Positions 48,245 to 60,046 of a stretch of 64,000 bases of DNA are shown here, piece by piece; position 1 is the stretch's first letter, and each line of letters begins with the position of its first letter. The position numbers and the translations under genes are program-made. The stretch is taken from positions 26,447,734 to 26,511,733 of the forward strand of contig NC_072467.1 in the NCBI RefSeq assembly GCF_027596085.1, read 5' to 3'. The notes below the pieces were generated by a model. It saw only the letters and a list, made by a program, of their open reading frames with translations, did not search any database and was not told the origin of the DNA. The stretch comes from Anoplopoma fimbria (Eukaryota; Chordata; Actinopteri; Perciformes; Anoplopomatidae).

Positions 48245-48374
48245 AGCACTGCTGTGGTTAAGGGCTTGACAGCACTGTCTTGCTGGCTGGTCTGTCAAAG
48301 CACTTTGTAAACCTTGTTTTTAAAAGGTGCTATATAAATAAAGTTATTATTATTATTATTATTATTATTATTGA
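48245..48374 (+). mobile_element. LINE-type 3' tail with (TTA)n
   Basis: gtcaaagcactttgtaaacc..ttgtttttaaaaggtgctat..ataaataaagttattattat. This is a standard 3' end of fish LINE or LINE-tailed SINE elements, ending in TTA repeats. Confidence 0.8.
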
Positions 48375-48917
48375 CAGGACCTTTACATTTGTCATTGATA
48401 TTTCTTAGGTACCACAAAAATCAAGATTGGCCGTGAAATTATATTTTAAACTCCTTATTTCAAGATAACGAGTAAATTTTCTTGTTATCTTAAGAAAGTT
48501 GCCTTTTATTTTCTCTATAAGGTGTTCTCAATGGGTATATAAAAGATTTGTTTTTCTTGGCAACCCAAAAAGTACAACTGAACCATTTTTCCCAAGGTAT
48601 AAACTTGACAACAGATTGCTGGAACAAAACACCTCCAGGCTGCTTTTTTGAGGGAGTTTGCATGACTGATTTCTTTATTTTACTTGCACAGTTCAAATTT
48701 GTGAGGCGTGCATGTTGGCTCTTTGAGACCATGAAAACTACCCACAACACCTTTCTCTGTGTAGGTCTGCAGAGAAATTCACATACATCTCTGGACAAAC
48801 ATTCTTCCAGCCTGAAAATGGCCTAAAGACGAAGGGAAATGTGAACTTAGCTCCATCTTAAGAGAAAAAAAATATCCACATTTGTTGCAGCATCTGCCAG
48901 AAAACAAACATGAATCT

Positions 48918-49055
48918 ACAGAGATAAGATGAAAGTTTATTCATGCTAAGTGACATTTTTGAGAAGTTGTTGCAATAAAGAGAATGCAAATGTATATATC
49001 CAAAAATAAGCAAATAATGCTAATTGAAAATATAAACAATATAATGCCAAATACA
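48918..49055 (-). mobile_element. LINE/SINE 3' tail remnant
   Basis: agagataagatgaaagttta..ttcatgctaagtgacatttt. A weaker relative of 18482 and 29357, same orientation. Confidence 0.45.
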
Positions 49056-49261
49056 GGTTCATCCATCATCAGCGTGAAAAAGTTAATCTTTTATTTCTTC
49101 TCTGAGTTCAGCAGTTTGTTCACAAACGACTCTCTCTGTTTTTGAAATCGATGAGCTGCTGATGAATTCTATCCTGATGAATCTTTACCTTGAAATGTTC
49201 AGCAGGCGGACTTCTTTTCAAATGTAAATGTCATATACATATTCATATCCCTTCATGTTTT

Positions 49262-49665
49262 AAAGCTGCATTCTCTCTCCTGTCCACCAGGGGGCGACTC
49301 CTCTGGTTGTATAGAAGTCTATGAGAAAATGACTCTACTTCTCTCTTGATTTATTCCCTCAGTAAACATTGTAAACATGAGTTTATGGTCTCAATCTCTA
49401 GTTTCAAGTCTTCTTCAATACAGCATGATGTTCATTTAGTAAATGATGCTCCATTTAGAGTCAAACAGACCATAAAGCAGGGGATGCTTTAGGGCAGAGC
49501 TCTTGTGATCGACTGCCGCTAACCAGAGACATATACGGCATCTTCTCGTCACTCCTCCTCATTGTAAATATGGAAAACTCAAGGCCTCAAAATCAAAACA
49601 GTCCACAAACCATGGGTGACGTCACAATAACTACGTCGACTTGTTATATACAGTCTATGACCATA
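49262..49665 (+). repeat. Dispersed repeat carrying a CTCF-like site
   Basis: gctgcattctctctcctgtc..caccagggggcgactcctct..ggttgtatagaagtctatga..gtttatggtctcaatctcta..catgggtgacgtcacaataa..ttatatacagtctatga. From memory it is a widespread teleost repeat. A scrap of the same family lies near 15655-15690 (atgaccatcaggggtcgact). CCACCAGGGGGCGAC at 49284-49298 matches the vertebrate CTCF core closely. Confidence 0.75.
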
Positions 49666-49674
49666 ATTAAGAAA

Positions 49675-49890
49675 GTATTTCATGATCTTTTCCTAATCCC
49701 TAACTAAGTACTTTTGTAGCCTTAAGTAGCTTTTTTTCCTGTGAAGATAAACGTTAATTTTGCAAAGACTGAATGCACGTAACGAGCAGAAACCAACACA
49801 CGTTGCTGGACCTTCGTAGGAAAACTGACATTTTGTTAGAACGTTCTTTTGTCAGATATCATGCAAACTGTTGTGTGAGGATGCGTTGCA
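49675..49890 (+). repeat. Dispersed repeat 'taacgagcagaaa', copy 2
   Basis: cctaatccctaactaagtac..cctgtgaagataaacgttaa..gcacgtaacgagcagaaacc..cgtaggaaaa..agatatcatgcaaactgttg parallels 8645-8935 in order. Confidence 0.7.
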
Positions 49891-50124
49891 CGCTTTGCGT
49901 CGTCCAACCTGAAGTCTGTCTTGTCTCTCTTCACCTTTCCCTCTAGATTCATTTATTAATTCCATTTTTCTCTCTGCAAGACATGATTGTTTAAAAAGAG
50001 TAAGACATGTCTGTGATGACAGTTTTGTAAAACATATAGAGCTGTAATGGATGCAGGAGACATGAAAAATGCAGCAGTTTCCTCCTAAAACTCTCATCCT
50101 ACATGTAACATTAGCATGATCGAA

Positions 50125-50132
50125 GACACACA

Positions 50133-50172
<40 letters not shown>

Positions 50173-50270
50173 TGCATAGGATTGCCATTTTCCACTTCAT
50201 ACGACACACATTACATATATAGTGTGTGTGGCTGTGTGTGTATATTGTGTGAGTGTGTGTTTGTGTGTAT
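50125..50270. repeat. (AC)n followed by (GT)-rich inverted partner
   Basis: (AC)n at 50125-50169 and GT-rich 50221-50270, separated by about 50 bp. The two could pair in a hairpin. Confidence 0.9.
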
Positions 50271-50789
50271 GTCGGTGGGTTTTCAGTTGAATAATTTAAG
50301 CTCAGCCGCTTCATGTTTGCAGGATGTGATGCAAGTAAATGTTCATATTTTCACACACACGGTAGTTTGATATATGATACATATACAGGATATATAAATA
50401 TTTATAATAAAGTTTCCTTTCATATAGAATATATTCTCATGTTAAAACGTATTTTATTCATGACTGTAGTTTCAAACCTGAACTGAACAAGTGAACTTAC
50501 TCACAGAATTAGCGTTAATTAACAACGGCTGATACGATCTGTTTATCAGTTTAACCGGAGAAGGCGGCCAAAGTCTGAGCTGACCTGAATGTGGAATGAA
50601 GAAAGAAAGAAAGACAAAAGGTTTAGTACAAGATTCAAGGTCCTGATTCGTAGGACTTCCTTCGGACATCCTTGAGACATCTCAAATCTAAATGCTTCTC
50701 CTGTAGAAGCAGTGACTCTAACAGCGGCTGCTTTGTGCTGCTGTAAGAAATTCAAATTTTAAAAGTTATGATAAAACAAGACCAAGTAT

Positions 50790-51110
50790 TTAAGTCTTAG
50801 CATGAAGAAAAAGTACTAATAGCACACTTAAAATACTCTTCTGTTACAGGTCAAAGTCCTGCATTTTAAATATAAGTGAAGGAATATAGTAATACAAGTA
50901 AAAGTTCTCATAGCTTTATATATTCTATAATCACATTATTATTAAAAGTAGGATTTTATTGTTGTAGTTCATTTTTCATTTTCATTAAAATAATGAATCT
51001 GCTGATTATTTTCTCCATTATTCAATTGATTGTTGGGTTGGGGCCCAAAGTGACTCCTTCACAATGTTTGTTTTGTCCAAACCTCAACGTTAACACTTAT
51101 AAAATGTGAA
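50790..51110 (+). mobile_element. Composite hAT-like element fragment
   Basis: aaaaagtactaatagcacac..gtcaaagtcctgcattttaa..atacaagtaaaagttctcat..gtaggattttattgttgtag, then aatgaatctgctgattattt..tcaattgattgttgggttgg. Same module order as 11423-11919 and 59095-60046. Confidence 0.7.
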
Positions 51111-51564
51111 ATTCTTCCCCTCAGCGTCTCTGACGGCCGGTGGAGCAGAGAGGAAGGTGACATTCAGGAGTCTCCACTCGGCTTGTGAATCAATCTGTTT
51201 TGGTCTCCGGCGTTCTGGAACAAGCAGCCAGGTTCACAACAAAAGACGTCCTGCTGTAATCCTGTTACTGCACCTCCACTGCACCCGTACCTCCATCACC
51301 AGGTGGGGGGAAGGGGGGGTTACTATCCGACATGCAGGATGGAAGGTCACGGAGACTTCCAGAGGGAAAAACCTGGTTTATATTACCAGAGAGGATTGGA
51401 GTGAGGAGTCTTCTGACTGCAGTTTCATCTCATATGAAGATAAACTATTTGATGGATGTTCTGCTCATTGAGCTCCAGAATATGTGGAAACACGCTCACA
51501 CTTTCTTTCTTCTTGTGTGTGTTGTTTGTCAGTGGTGGAAAAAATATTCAGATCCTTTACTTAA

Positions 51565-52163
51565 AGGGTTACTTCTTTTTAATGCGGACCCTGTTTTCTC
51601 GTAATTTTCTGTCTAAGTGACTAAGGTAGACAATCATTTTAAAACTGGTCCAATACTTGACCAGATCTTGATCAGACCTGATCTGCAGCCTTCTCCTTCA
51701 GCACCCGCAAAAAAAAAGAAATATTCTCACCGGGCAACGCTTCACAATCAATGCACGACCATTAAAAGTGCTGGTTGTTGCCACTGACTGGCTTAGATTG
51801 TTGTTATTAGTCAAACTACATTATAATAAGAACCCTACTGAGGAAAATTAAACCTTTATCTTTATTTTCTCTTAATCTGTTTTTTGTTATTGTGTGTCTC
51901 GCTCTGAGAAGTCTTGTTCTGAATCTTTCGCATCTCATCCACATTGTTGAAATCATCTAAATGACATTGGAAATCTTTCAAATAACACTTAAGTAATTGT
52001 CAGTGGTAAAAACAAACATTTTGAGTGGACATACATTGATGGTGAGGAGTTGACTTCAGCGATGTCATTGCAGCCCGTTTAGAGTTCTCCTTCAATCCTG
52101 AGACAATTCAAAAATTCCTATTAGTCACTCAGACAGGTTGAAAAATACGTAATAAGTTACCCT
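51565..52163. mobile_element. 599-bp TTAA-flanked non-autonomous element (piggyBac-like)
   Basis: Flanked by TTAA on both sides (51561-51564 and 52164-52167). Its termini AGGGTTACTTCTT and (reversed) AGGGTAACTTATT match at 11 of 13 positions. TTAA target duplication with short inverted ends is the hallmark of piggyBac-type transposition. It has no transposase ORF. Confidence 0.8.
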
Positions 52164-52397
52164 TTAAGTAAGAGTACACAACACTTTGAAAATACTCCAC
52201 ATGCATGTAAGTGCTGCATTCAAAACCTTACGTAAGTAAAAGTCTGAATTATTAGTATTCATAGTTCAGTAAAATGTAAGTGTTTAACTTTTATATCTGA
52301 TTTTTCTGGATTAATATTCCTGCTGCATTAATGTGTACATTACATTTAAACTCTTTCATATCCGGTTGTCTAGTTTGATCTACATCAATGCATCATA

Positions 52398-52523
52398 TTC
52401 TATAAGATCATCATGTTCTATAAGATCATCATGTTCTATAAGATCATCATGTTCTATAAGATCATCATGTTCTATAAGATCATCATGTTCTATAAGATCA
52501 TCATGTTCTATAAGATCATCATG
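52398..52523 (+). repeat. 18-bp minisatellite, seven copies
   Basis: Exactly seven units of 'ttctataagatcatcatg' (126 bp), practically invariant, inside the hAT-like element. Forward ORFs give CSIRSS or MFYKII repeats; not genes. Confidence 0.98.
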
Positions 52524-53019
52524 TTTGTAGCGTCTCTGTCCTGTGAGAACCTCGTATCTCTAAAAAGAACAAACAGTCTGTTTTCAGCTTTGTGACGATG
52601 CATTTTCCAGCTGATCCAAGAGGCTTTTTAAAGAGTTTATTTATCTGAAGAAGTAGGAGGATTTTCTCAACACATAAAGGAAACACTTCATCCTTCAGTT
52701 CATCACAAACATTCAACATCAACACATCTGGAGATACGTGGTTTTACCTGCACAGGAAGGGGATGAAAAACTGTCACTCTGAGAAGAAACTCAATCTGCA
52801 TCAAGTAAAGTACCTTTAAGGAACAAAACTTAAAAATGACTCTAATAGGACAAGAGCCAACCAATCAGAGTTCAAAGAGTTTTGTTTTCATTCATCATTT
52901 AACCTCTAACACGAGGAAAACAAAAAGTTTTCAATAAAACCTAAACACAACAGTCTGTGACATCATCAGGTCCGTTTAAAGGAAACTGGTCATGTGACAA
53001 CCTTAAAGAGACAGGACGG

Positions 53020-53480
53020 GTGAGGTCTCAAGGACAGGGGGACATCAAGGAGTCCTGAAGGGCGAGGAAGGTCGACGTTAACGGGCAAACGAGGCGAGCT
53101 CCATCCAGGGGAGGAGCAGGAGGTGGAGGTACGACAGGTTTCGATGGTGAGACGGGGACAACGCGGCGGTCCCTCTGAGACGCGTCGGGGGAGCGCAGAG
53201 ACGACGCCGGCTGCAGATGATTAATGTCGGGGTCAGAGCTGTTTGTTGAAGGTTAGATGAGGCGTCTGAGGACTGGCGTCGGTCCCAGCACGCCGCCATG
53301 ACACCTTGCGGACAGGTACGCAAGCGGCGAGTCGCCCGAAGGACTCCCAGCAGGCCGCAGATGAAGCCTACACTCGTCTCCCCGGAGTTCTCCGTGCCGC
53401 CTCAGTTTTTGCCTCCACATGCTGAATTACATCCCAGAAACATTTATCATCGTAAAATCTTGAATGTCTCCCTTTTTCTT
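53020..53480. other. CpG-rich island with possible splice donor
   Basis: A GC/CpG-rich block in AT-rich DNA. On the + strand an ATG at 53298 opens six codons to a donor-like CAG|gtacgc at 53315/53316. The read-through frame is 62 codons. An 81-codon ORF lies on the minus strand. I recognise no protein. It may be a CpG-island promoter or first exon of a non-coding RNA. Confidence 0.3.
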
Positions 53481-54039
53481 AATTAAACCTTCTTCGATAT
53501 CACCGGATTTTTTAAAACGCAGATGTTCTTCCTGCGATCGGTTTGAGGAAGAGTTTATAACGGCGCCCTGCGGTGATAAACACCACAAAATAGTAACAGC
53601 TGGAATGTTTTCCTCCTCTCAGATGTGACTGCGTGAACAGGCTGTGATTCATTCTACTGCTGCTGGATGAGCTCCAGTTATCTCCTCAGGTGTCATTCAG
53701 ATTCTCTCTTCAACTCTGAAGGACTCTGACGACGTCACAACTGAAGGTTGAGCTGCTGCAGAGTCTTTTTATTGAGTAACAGTGAAAAGGAATTCAAGCT
53801 GAGAGACTAAATCAAACAGGACAAAGAAGCAACGTGAACTCTGGTAAAGATGATCTTTCAAAGTTTGTAAAGATATTGAATCTGTCCTGCTGAATCTTGG
53901 GGGAAATGTGTCTAAAACACAAATTTCAACAATTTGCTGTGAACATTTTTTGGGGAATTTGCAGACGTATACTTTTTATGTTTTTGATATTCATATAACA
54001 TTTACTGAAAAGTTTTTTAAACTAAACATTTTCTTATAA

Positions 54040-54270
54040 TTTCAAAGGAACTGTTTGACACTTTAGGACATTCACATATATACTTTCGGGCTGAGAGGTA
54101 GATGAGAAAACCGATACACGGTAAATATGAAGCTTAAGACTGCGGACGGTTAGCTTAGCTTAGCATAAAGACTGGAAACAAATGGAAACAGCTAGCCTCG
54201 CTCTGTCTGAAGTTTACAAGTTCCACCTAGCTGCACCTGTAAAACTCACTAATTAAAGGCCTTTTCACAC
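54040..54270 (+). repeat. Dispersed repeat 'ggttagcttagcttagcata'
   Basis: aaggaactgtttgacacttt..gagaggtagatgagaaaacc..cacggtaaatatgaagctta..ggttagcttagcttagcata..aagactggaaacaaatggaa..acagctagcctcgctctgtc. It closely follows a very common teleost interspersed repeat (recalled, not searched). Confidence 0.8.
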
Positions 54271-55074
54271 CGGGGACGGTTTTGTTTTCAGGCAATTAGC
54301 TTTCATGTCAATACACAATTTACACAGGAAGCAAATAAAAAAAGCGGCTTAATTCTTTAGGAGCAATGTTGATTTTTTTTACTTTCGTACCGCAAATAAT
54401 GGCATCAACCAATCACGTTGTGTGAAAAGGACATATTTCGAAAATAGTCTGATCCAAAACATCAAAATGTATTACTCCTTTCAACCTTGACAAAGGCAGA
54501 CTCATTATGTTCCTACCTTTCACAATAAAAGCCCTACACATATACACAAAGCTTAACCAGAGGGAACTCGAATTCACTCCGAGCATTTCTCTAAAAGGAA
54601 ACTCAATAAAATGTCTTACGGTAGCTTAAGCTATACAACAGTTCAGATGCTGCTCTGGGTCAATAGGATCCTGGTAGTTGGTCCTCTGATGCAAGAATCT
54701 GTTCAAACCGTTTTTTGAAAAAAAAAGAATTCCACTAAATGTCTTTAACAAAAAGCTGCATGCAGATCGGAGCGTTGACTAAATATTTAATGAACTGAAT
54801 GGATGGGTAATCTAAACACAAGACCATTTCAGATCGTTGTAATTGAATTTCTCCCGTTTCCATGAAACATGTATTCTCTATAACTGCTATAAATATATAA
54901 TGAATGAATGCATCTTTTATTTTCATGTCTGACAACGACTCGTCACACGGGAAACCAACACAGTGAGAGTTTCAGCACTGAGGAGATTTACCTCTCTTCT
55001 TCTTCGTCGCAAATGAATGACTTCACGACAATGAATCACTCAAAACAGAATCAAACTAAACCTGATTTTATATC

Positions 55075-56215
55075 TGAGAGGGAAAAGAATAATGTGGAGA
55101 CGGAGGAAAGTGTGGAAGAAAAGACAGAGGGGCCATGGAGGAGGAAAGGAAGGAAGGAGAATAAAATGGAAGAGAGGAAGGGAAGGAGGCAATGCAAAAA
55201 ATGGAAGGGAAGGAAGTGAAGGAGGGATAAATGAATGCAAAGAAGGAAGAAAAGAAGAAATGGAAGAAGAAAGGAATGCAACAAATGGAAAAAGTGTCAA
55301 ATAAAAGTGAAAATTAAGTTAAATAAAAAGGAGAGAGGGCAAGGAATAGAAGAGAGGAAGGAAGGAAAGAATATGTCAAGGGAAAGGGAGGAAATGAATG
55401 ATAACAAGAATGGAAAGTAAGGACTAAAATGAAGGGAGGAAGAAATACCATGAAGGAAGACAGAAAATAAATAAAAGGAATGGAAGAAGTAAAAGCAATA
55501 ATGGAGCAAATGAAAATGAAGGAATGAGAGAAGGAAGGAAAGAAAATAACAAATGGAAAGAGTGAGGAAATTAATTAAAGTGAGAAAGGAGTAAAGAAGA
55601 AAATACAGAAAGGTAGAAAAAGGAAAACAATAAATGATATCAATAATGGAGGAAATAAGGAGGAAGGAATTACTGAAAGGAAAGGAAGGGAAGAGAGAAT
55701 GGAGGAAAGGAAGGCAGGAAGACAGAAGTGCAAAGAACAGAAAGAAGGGAAGAAATGATAGGAAGAAATAAAGGAGGGCATGGGAATGGAAGAGGGAAAT
55801 GAAAGCAAGAACTAAAAGAAGCAAGTAAGGAAAGGAGGGAGTATAAGAAGGGTATAAGGAAGGAAGGAAGGAAGGAAGATGAAGAAAGGAGGGAATGAAG
55901 TCAGGAATAAATGACAGCAAACAACGGAAAGCCGCAAACAACGGAAAGAAGTGAAGAAATTAAAAGAATACAGACATGAAATGATGTAAAAAGGAGGAAA
56001 GGAGGAATAAAAGATTGCAATTAATGGTAAAAGGGAAGAAATTAAATCAATTAAGAAATAAAAGGAATGGAAGAGAGGAAGGAAAGAAAGGATTGGCTTC
56101 AAGAAAAGTAAGGAAAGAGGAAATGAAGAAAATAATGCTAAGAAGGGAAAAAGGAAAGAAAGGAAAGGAAGGAAGATGTTAGATAAAGCAAGAAATGAAA
56201 GGAAGAGCCTAAACA
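55075..56215 (+). repeat. 1.1-kb polypurine (GGAA-rich) tract
   Basis: About 1.14 kb of almost pure purine on the + strand (aggaaggaag, gaaggaaagaa, aaatgaagg), interrupted by short T-containing words. The minus-strand reading gives 77-214-codon ORFs made of F, L, S and P, which are compositional artefacts. Confidence 0.95.
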
Positions 56216-56219
56216 TTTA

Positions 56220-56470
56220 GATCTGTGATGTTTCCGTCCCTGAACAGCTGTTTCCTTCCTCTCTTTCAGTGAAAATGTGCTAATGGACCTGAAGCAAACA
56301 TAAATGATTGACTGCTGGTCTTCACAGCCGGCCAGCGAGGAGCCGGTTCAGTCCGTCCGTCACTAAAAGGGGAAATATGTTTCCTTCATCGGACCGTACG
56401 GTGATGTGAACTGATGTCACATCACGTATGGAAATAAAATCACATCAATAAATAACGTGTGGGTGAGCTG
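56220..56470 (+). other. Possible terminal exon of an unknown transcript
   Basis: A strong acceptor-like tract (gtttccttcctctctttcag ending 56269) precedes complex sequence with AATAAA at 56433-56438 and 56448-56453. No coding potential. It could be the last exon of a non-coding RNA starting near 53.3 kb, or chance. Confidence 0.2.
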
Positions 56471-57399
56471 CTGCTCGTCCAATCACAGTCAAGGAATGAT
56501 GGAGTGAAACCAAACTGCAGCGTGGTGGATGATTTATTTATTTATATATAAATATAAGAACTGATCTAATATTTCTACATATTTCTACATATTTTTTAGT
56601 ATATTGTGCATTTAATTCTTTAGTTATTTCTCAATTTTTTACGTGGAAAAGTCTTTTTTTCAACCGTTCAACAGTTTTTTTTAAATAACTTTTACAACAA
56701 ATGTAGTTCAACGTATGAAGCAACTACCAAAAAGACAAAATGGATTGATACAAATAAACAAGTTAAAGAGTCCAAAAGTCGTGCAAGCCGCTCTGTTTGA
56801 GCTAAATGCTAACACCAGCACGCTAACATGCTAACAAAGACAACGTTAGCATGCCAAGTGAGTTCGTCTGCCAGGTAAATTCCATTTATTTGCTTGAAAT
56901 ACATGAAATACAAACATGACTTTCTTCTCGTAATATTACAACTTTTTCTCATCATTGCAGAGAGTTTTGAACATGGGCGTAACATGTGAGCTATAAGCGT
57001 ATAGGGGTTTATGAATGAATTCAAATGAATTAAATGTATCATTGAGGTGAATGTATGAGCCACATTTAAAGAGGTTACTTCCCCAAAAGAAAACACACAA
57101 AAAGAGGATGGAGGGATGGCATTAACATTTACAAGCGCTAAAGGATGACTGAGAAACTTCCTGCATTATATTTCATTATATTTTGTGTTTTTCTTTACAT
57201 TAATAAAGACATTTCAATCATGAATTGGTTCATAAAAAATCCCCAGAATGCAGGAAATTAAATTTGAATGACCTTTTGACCTTTTTCAGTCATTTGATGC
57301 ATTGAGGTTATTATCATTACTTCTTAAATATCTTGTTTTTTAACACCGTGTTTCTGTGTTTATTGATATTGTCCAAACAGACTTTACTCTAAACCGTCA

Positions 57400-57725
57400 G
57401 AAATGATGTCCGTGGAGCAGCTCTGTATTGAGTGCTGTTTAACCTGCAGAGAGAGACGCTCGGCCTCCTGGGAGACGTGTCCCGTTGCTCTCCGACGCCA
57501 TCCATCATGGCCGCCCGAGGGAGGCTGCTGGTTGTTGTTTTGGTCCCGAGAGGAAAGCGTCCGGCGCCGCAGGTTCCTGCTTTAAATCCACACAGAACGG
57601 AAGGTCCTGTGTTACCGCGATGAATGAAACGTTTTGTGTTTCATCGTTCAGTGTCGCAGGAAACACGAAGGATCCAGACGGCGAACGCGTTCTTATTCTA
57701 TCAGCTGGAAGAAAACAACAAAACA
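57400..57725. other. CpG-rich block, unassigned
   Basis: Locally GC-rich (gacgccatccatcatggccg, agcgtccggcgccgcaggtt). An ATG at 57507 opens 'MAARGRLLVVVLV', resembling a short signal peptide. There is no good donor, and no known protein follows. Confidence 0.25.
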
Positions 57726-58559
57726 AGGTTTAATTTAGTGCCATCGTTCAGTTCAGAGGAGAAACACTTTACGGTTACTTATTGTTATTTATACATGCAA
57801 AGATGTACTCCCACTGCGGACTGAAAGAGATGGATGAAACAAAAGATAGCATTTTATGTTGTCATATAGAACATTACTGTCGCTCATATTTTACGACTTA
57901 TTACGTCAAGATAATTATGACAAATGTTTAAAGAATGTGTGACCACTTTTGTTTTAATAACAGAAAGAAATATGTTACGTGATCTTTTGGGTGAAACATA
58001 ACATGGTTTCTGGCGTCCAATGGAAATTAAATAGTGTTTTATAAGTAATTTATATTTTATATGTTTTACTGTTTATAGTTATCCGTCTACTTAGATCGAA
58101 ACCAAAAAACGATATACAGCCAATCATTGTTTAATTGCATTTTTAGCAGGTTAAATCTTTATTAAAATCATGCTTTGTGCACAAGTATTATGACAATTTA
58201 GTGTAATTTAATTGAATTGAAGTCAATATTATGACATAGTTAGTCATTTTAATCCACTGAAAGTGACACATTTGTAAATTAGTTGCTGAATTATTTGGGA
58301 ACCTAAAATGGCCCAAAAGTTGTTGCATAATGTTTGTAAAATGATTCAGCAGACGTCACAATTATTGTCATCTGATTAAAAAGCTTAAAAAAACACAAAA
58401 ACAAGCAGATTATACAGAAAATGATCTTTAAATGATAATAAAAACTGTTAATATGTTTCTAATCTTGTTGTAGAGCAGAACACTTCTATTTTCAAAATAA
58501 AATCCTGCAGTTTTACATCTGTAACTTCATCTTCATGTTGGCTTACTTCAATCTCAATC

Positions 58560-58935
58560 TTCTGGGTGAGAGGCCTCTGTGACACCGGTTTTCCAGGTCA
58601 TCTATATGCAAACGTTAATTTGAGTCGCTTCGGTGATTCAGAGTCATTTTTACACCAGTCTAAACTCTCCGCCGCGCTGCGGACATCCGCCCTGCAGCTG
58701 TGGGAGTATTTTCTAAAGACACTTTGCTCTCTGGATGGAGCCGTGATAGAGACAGAGTCAGTGTAGCATCGCCGTGACACCGGGCCAATGACACTGAGCA
58801 GACCTGGCTCCCACAATGCATCAGCTGTCCTCAAATATCAATTTTGCACTTGACTTCACACGGCTGGCTCCCCATCGAGGGCTCCTCCGGCTCGTTCCAT
58901 CCATTTGTCATTAGTAGATCATAAGCGGGGCCCGT
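58560..58935. other. Candidate conserved non-coding element
   Basis: ccgcgctgcggacatccgcc..gcatcgccgtgacaccgggc..tcaaatatcaattttgcact..ccatttgtcattagtagatc. Complex and repeat-free, right beside (CA)n. Texture only. Confidence 0.4.
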
Positions 58936-59094
58936 CACACACACACACATATATAGATACATACTGTATTAACACCACAGGCAGTCGAATCTGCAGCACA
59001 ATATAAATCTGCTTTCACAGACACACAAGTTATTAAAAATTGGAAACAGATTCAAATAGTTCAGCTGTCGAAGATAAACTGACAGCATGAATTA

Positions 59095-60046
59095 GAGGTG
59101 AAGTAAGTATTACTGTGAAAATACCCTGATACAAGTTAAAGTACATTGAAAGTGATACTCAAGAAAACTATAAAAGTATAATCAGAAAAATGCACCTGAA
59201 GTAATAAAAGTAGAAAAATGTCCCCTGTGACTGATATTCTTTATTACATACATATATTATTATCACTCATGCATTTATTATACAAATATATTATTTATTA
59301 CTCATGCATTTATTATACAAATATATTATTATTACTCATGCATTTATTATACAAATATATTATTATTACTCATGCATTTATTATACAAATATATTATTAT
59401 TACTCATGCATTTTGATAAAAGCAGGATTTTACTGTTATTTTACTTATTATAACTTATGATTGGAGCTCATTTTTAACTATCAAATAAAGATTATTTTCA
59501 TTATTAATTAATCTGCTGAATATGATATCCAAAAATCTATTGATTGTTTGGTTTGTAAAAGTAGTGGAAATTTTGAGAAATTATTAATTAAGCAGAGCCC
59601 AAGTGACACCTTTATAATATTTATTGAGTCAATTCAACAGTCCAAATCTCAACATTTATACTAATAGTTTTAAATTATGAAGATAGTTCATTTAATTCCC
59701 CTTTTTTCTGTCTACAGCTGCACTATAATAAACTCAAAAAGTCCCAAATTATAAGATGGAACCATGAAATGCTTTTGCACTAAAATATTACTTAAACCTT
59801 ATATTCCAAAGAATGTTTGATTAATTGACTAACCATTTCAGCTGTACTTGAATACTTTATGTTTTGTGTGCAAAAATCTTGATTTGTAAAGTAACTAAAG
59901 CTGTCAGATAAATACAAGAGAGTAAGAATAACAATTTCCTTCTGATGTAGTGGAGTAAAGAGTGGAATGAGAAGAAAATACTCAAGAAAGTACCTCAACA
60001 TTGTACTCAAAGTTCTTGAGTAAATGCTAGTTACATCCCACCATTG
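59095..60046. mobile_element. Longest composite hAT-like element, about 950 bp
   Basis: The left end, gaggtgaagtaagtattact, is degraded. The right end, taaatgctagttacatccca..ccattg, is the reverse of the CAGTGGTGGAATGTAACTA terminus at 7029. Interior: ccctgtgactgatattcttt (as at 11550), a 34-bp minisatellite, aaagcaggattttactgtta, gattattttcattattaatt and aaagctgtcagataaataca. No transposase. Confidence 0.75.
59265..59412 (+). repeat. 34-bp AT-rich minisatellite
   Basis: About four copies of 'actcatgcatttattatacaa..atatattattatt' inside the hAT-like element. Confidence 0.95.

Larger units (their letters stand above)
51530..52830 (+). mobile_element. hAT-like element split by a nested insertion
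   Basis: Starts CAGTGGTGGAAAAAATATTC at 51530, runs ..gatcctttacttaa to 51564, and resumes at 52164 as ttaagtaagagtacacaaca. It continues through an 18-bp minisatellite into the internal segment 52583-52793. Removing 51565-52163 plus one TTAA restores the continuous family motif. The right terminus is not intact. Confidence 0.85.

Noticed and set aside
51106..51471. 121-codon ORF
   Set aside because: No motif, mixed composition, borders a repeat; no exon signals that I trust.
55297..55941. 214-codon minus-strand ORF, the longest in the window
   Set aside because: It lies fully in the polypurine tract. The protein is only F, L, S, P and I from pyrimidine codons, so it is a compositional artefact.
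57507..57623. Signal-peptide-like start MAARGRLLVVVLV
   Set aside because: No convincing donor, and downstream residues do not match a known family. It is not the tafa5 first exon, because it lies downstream of the gene.
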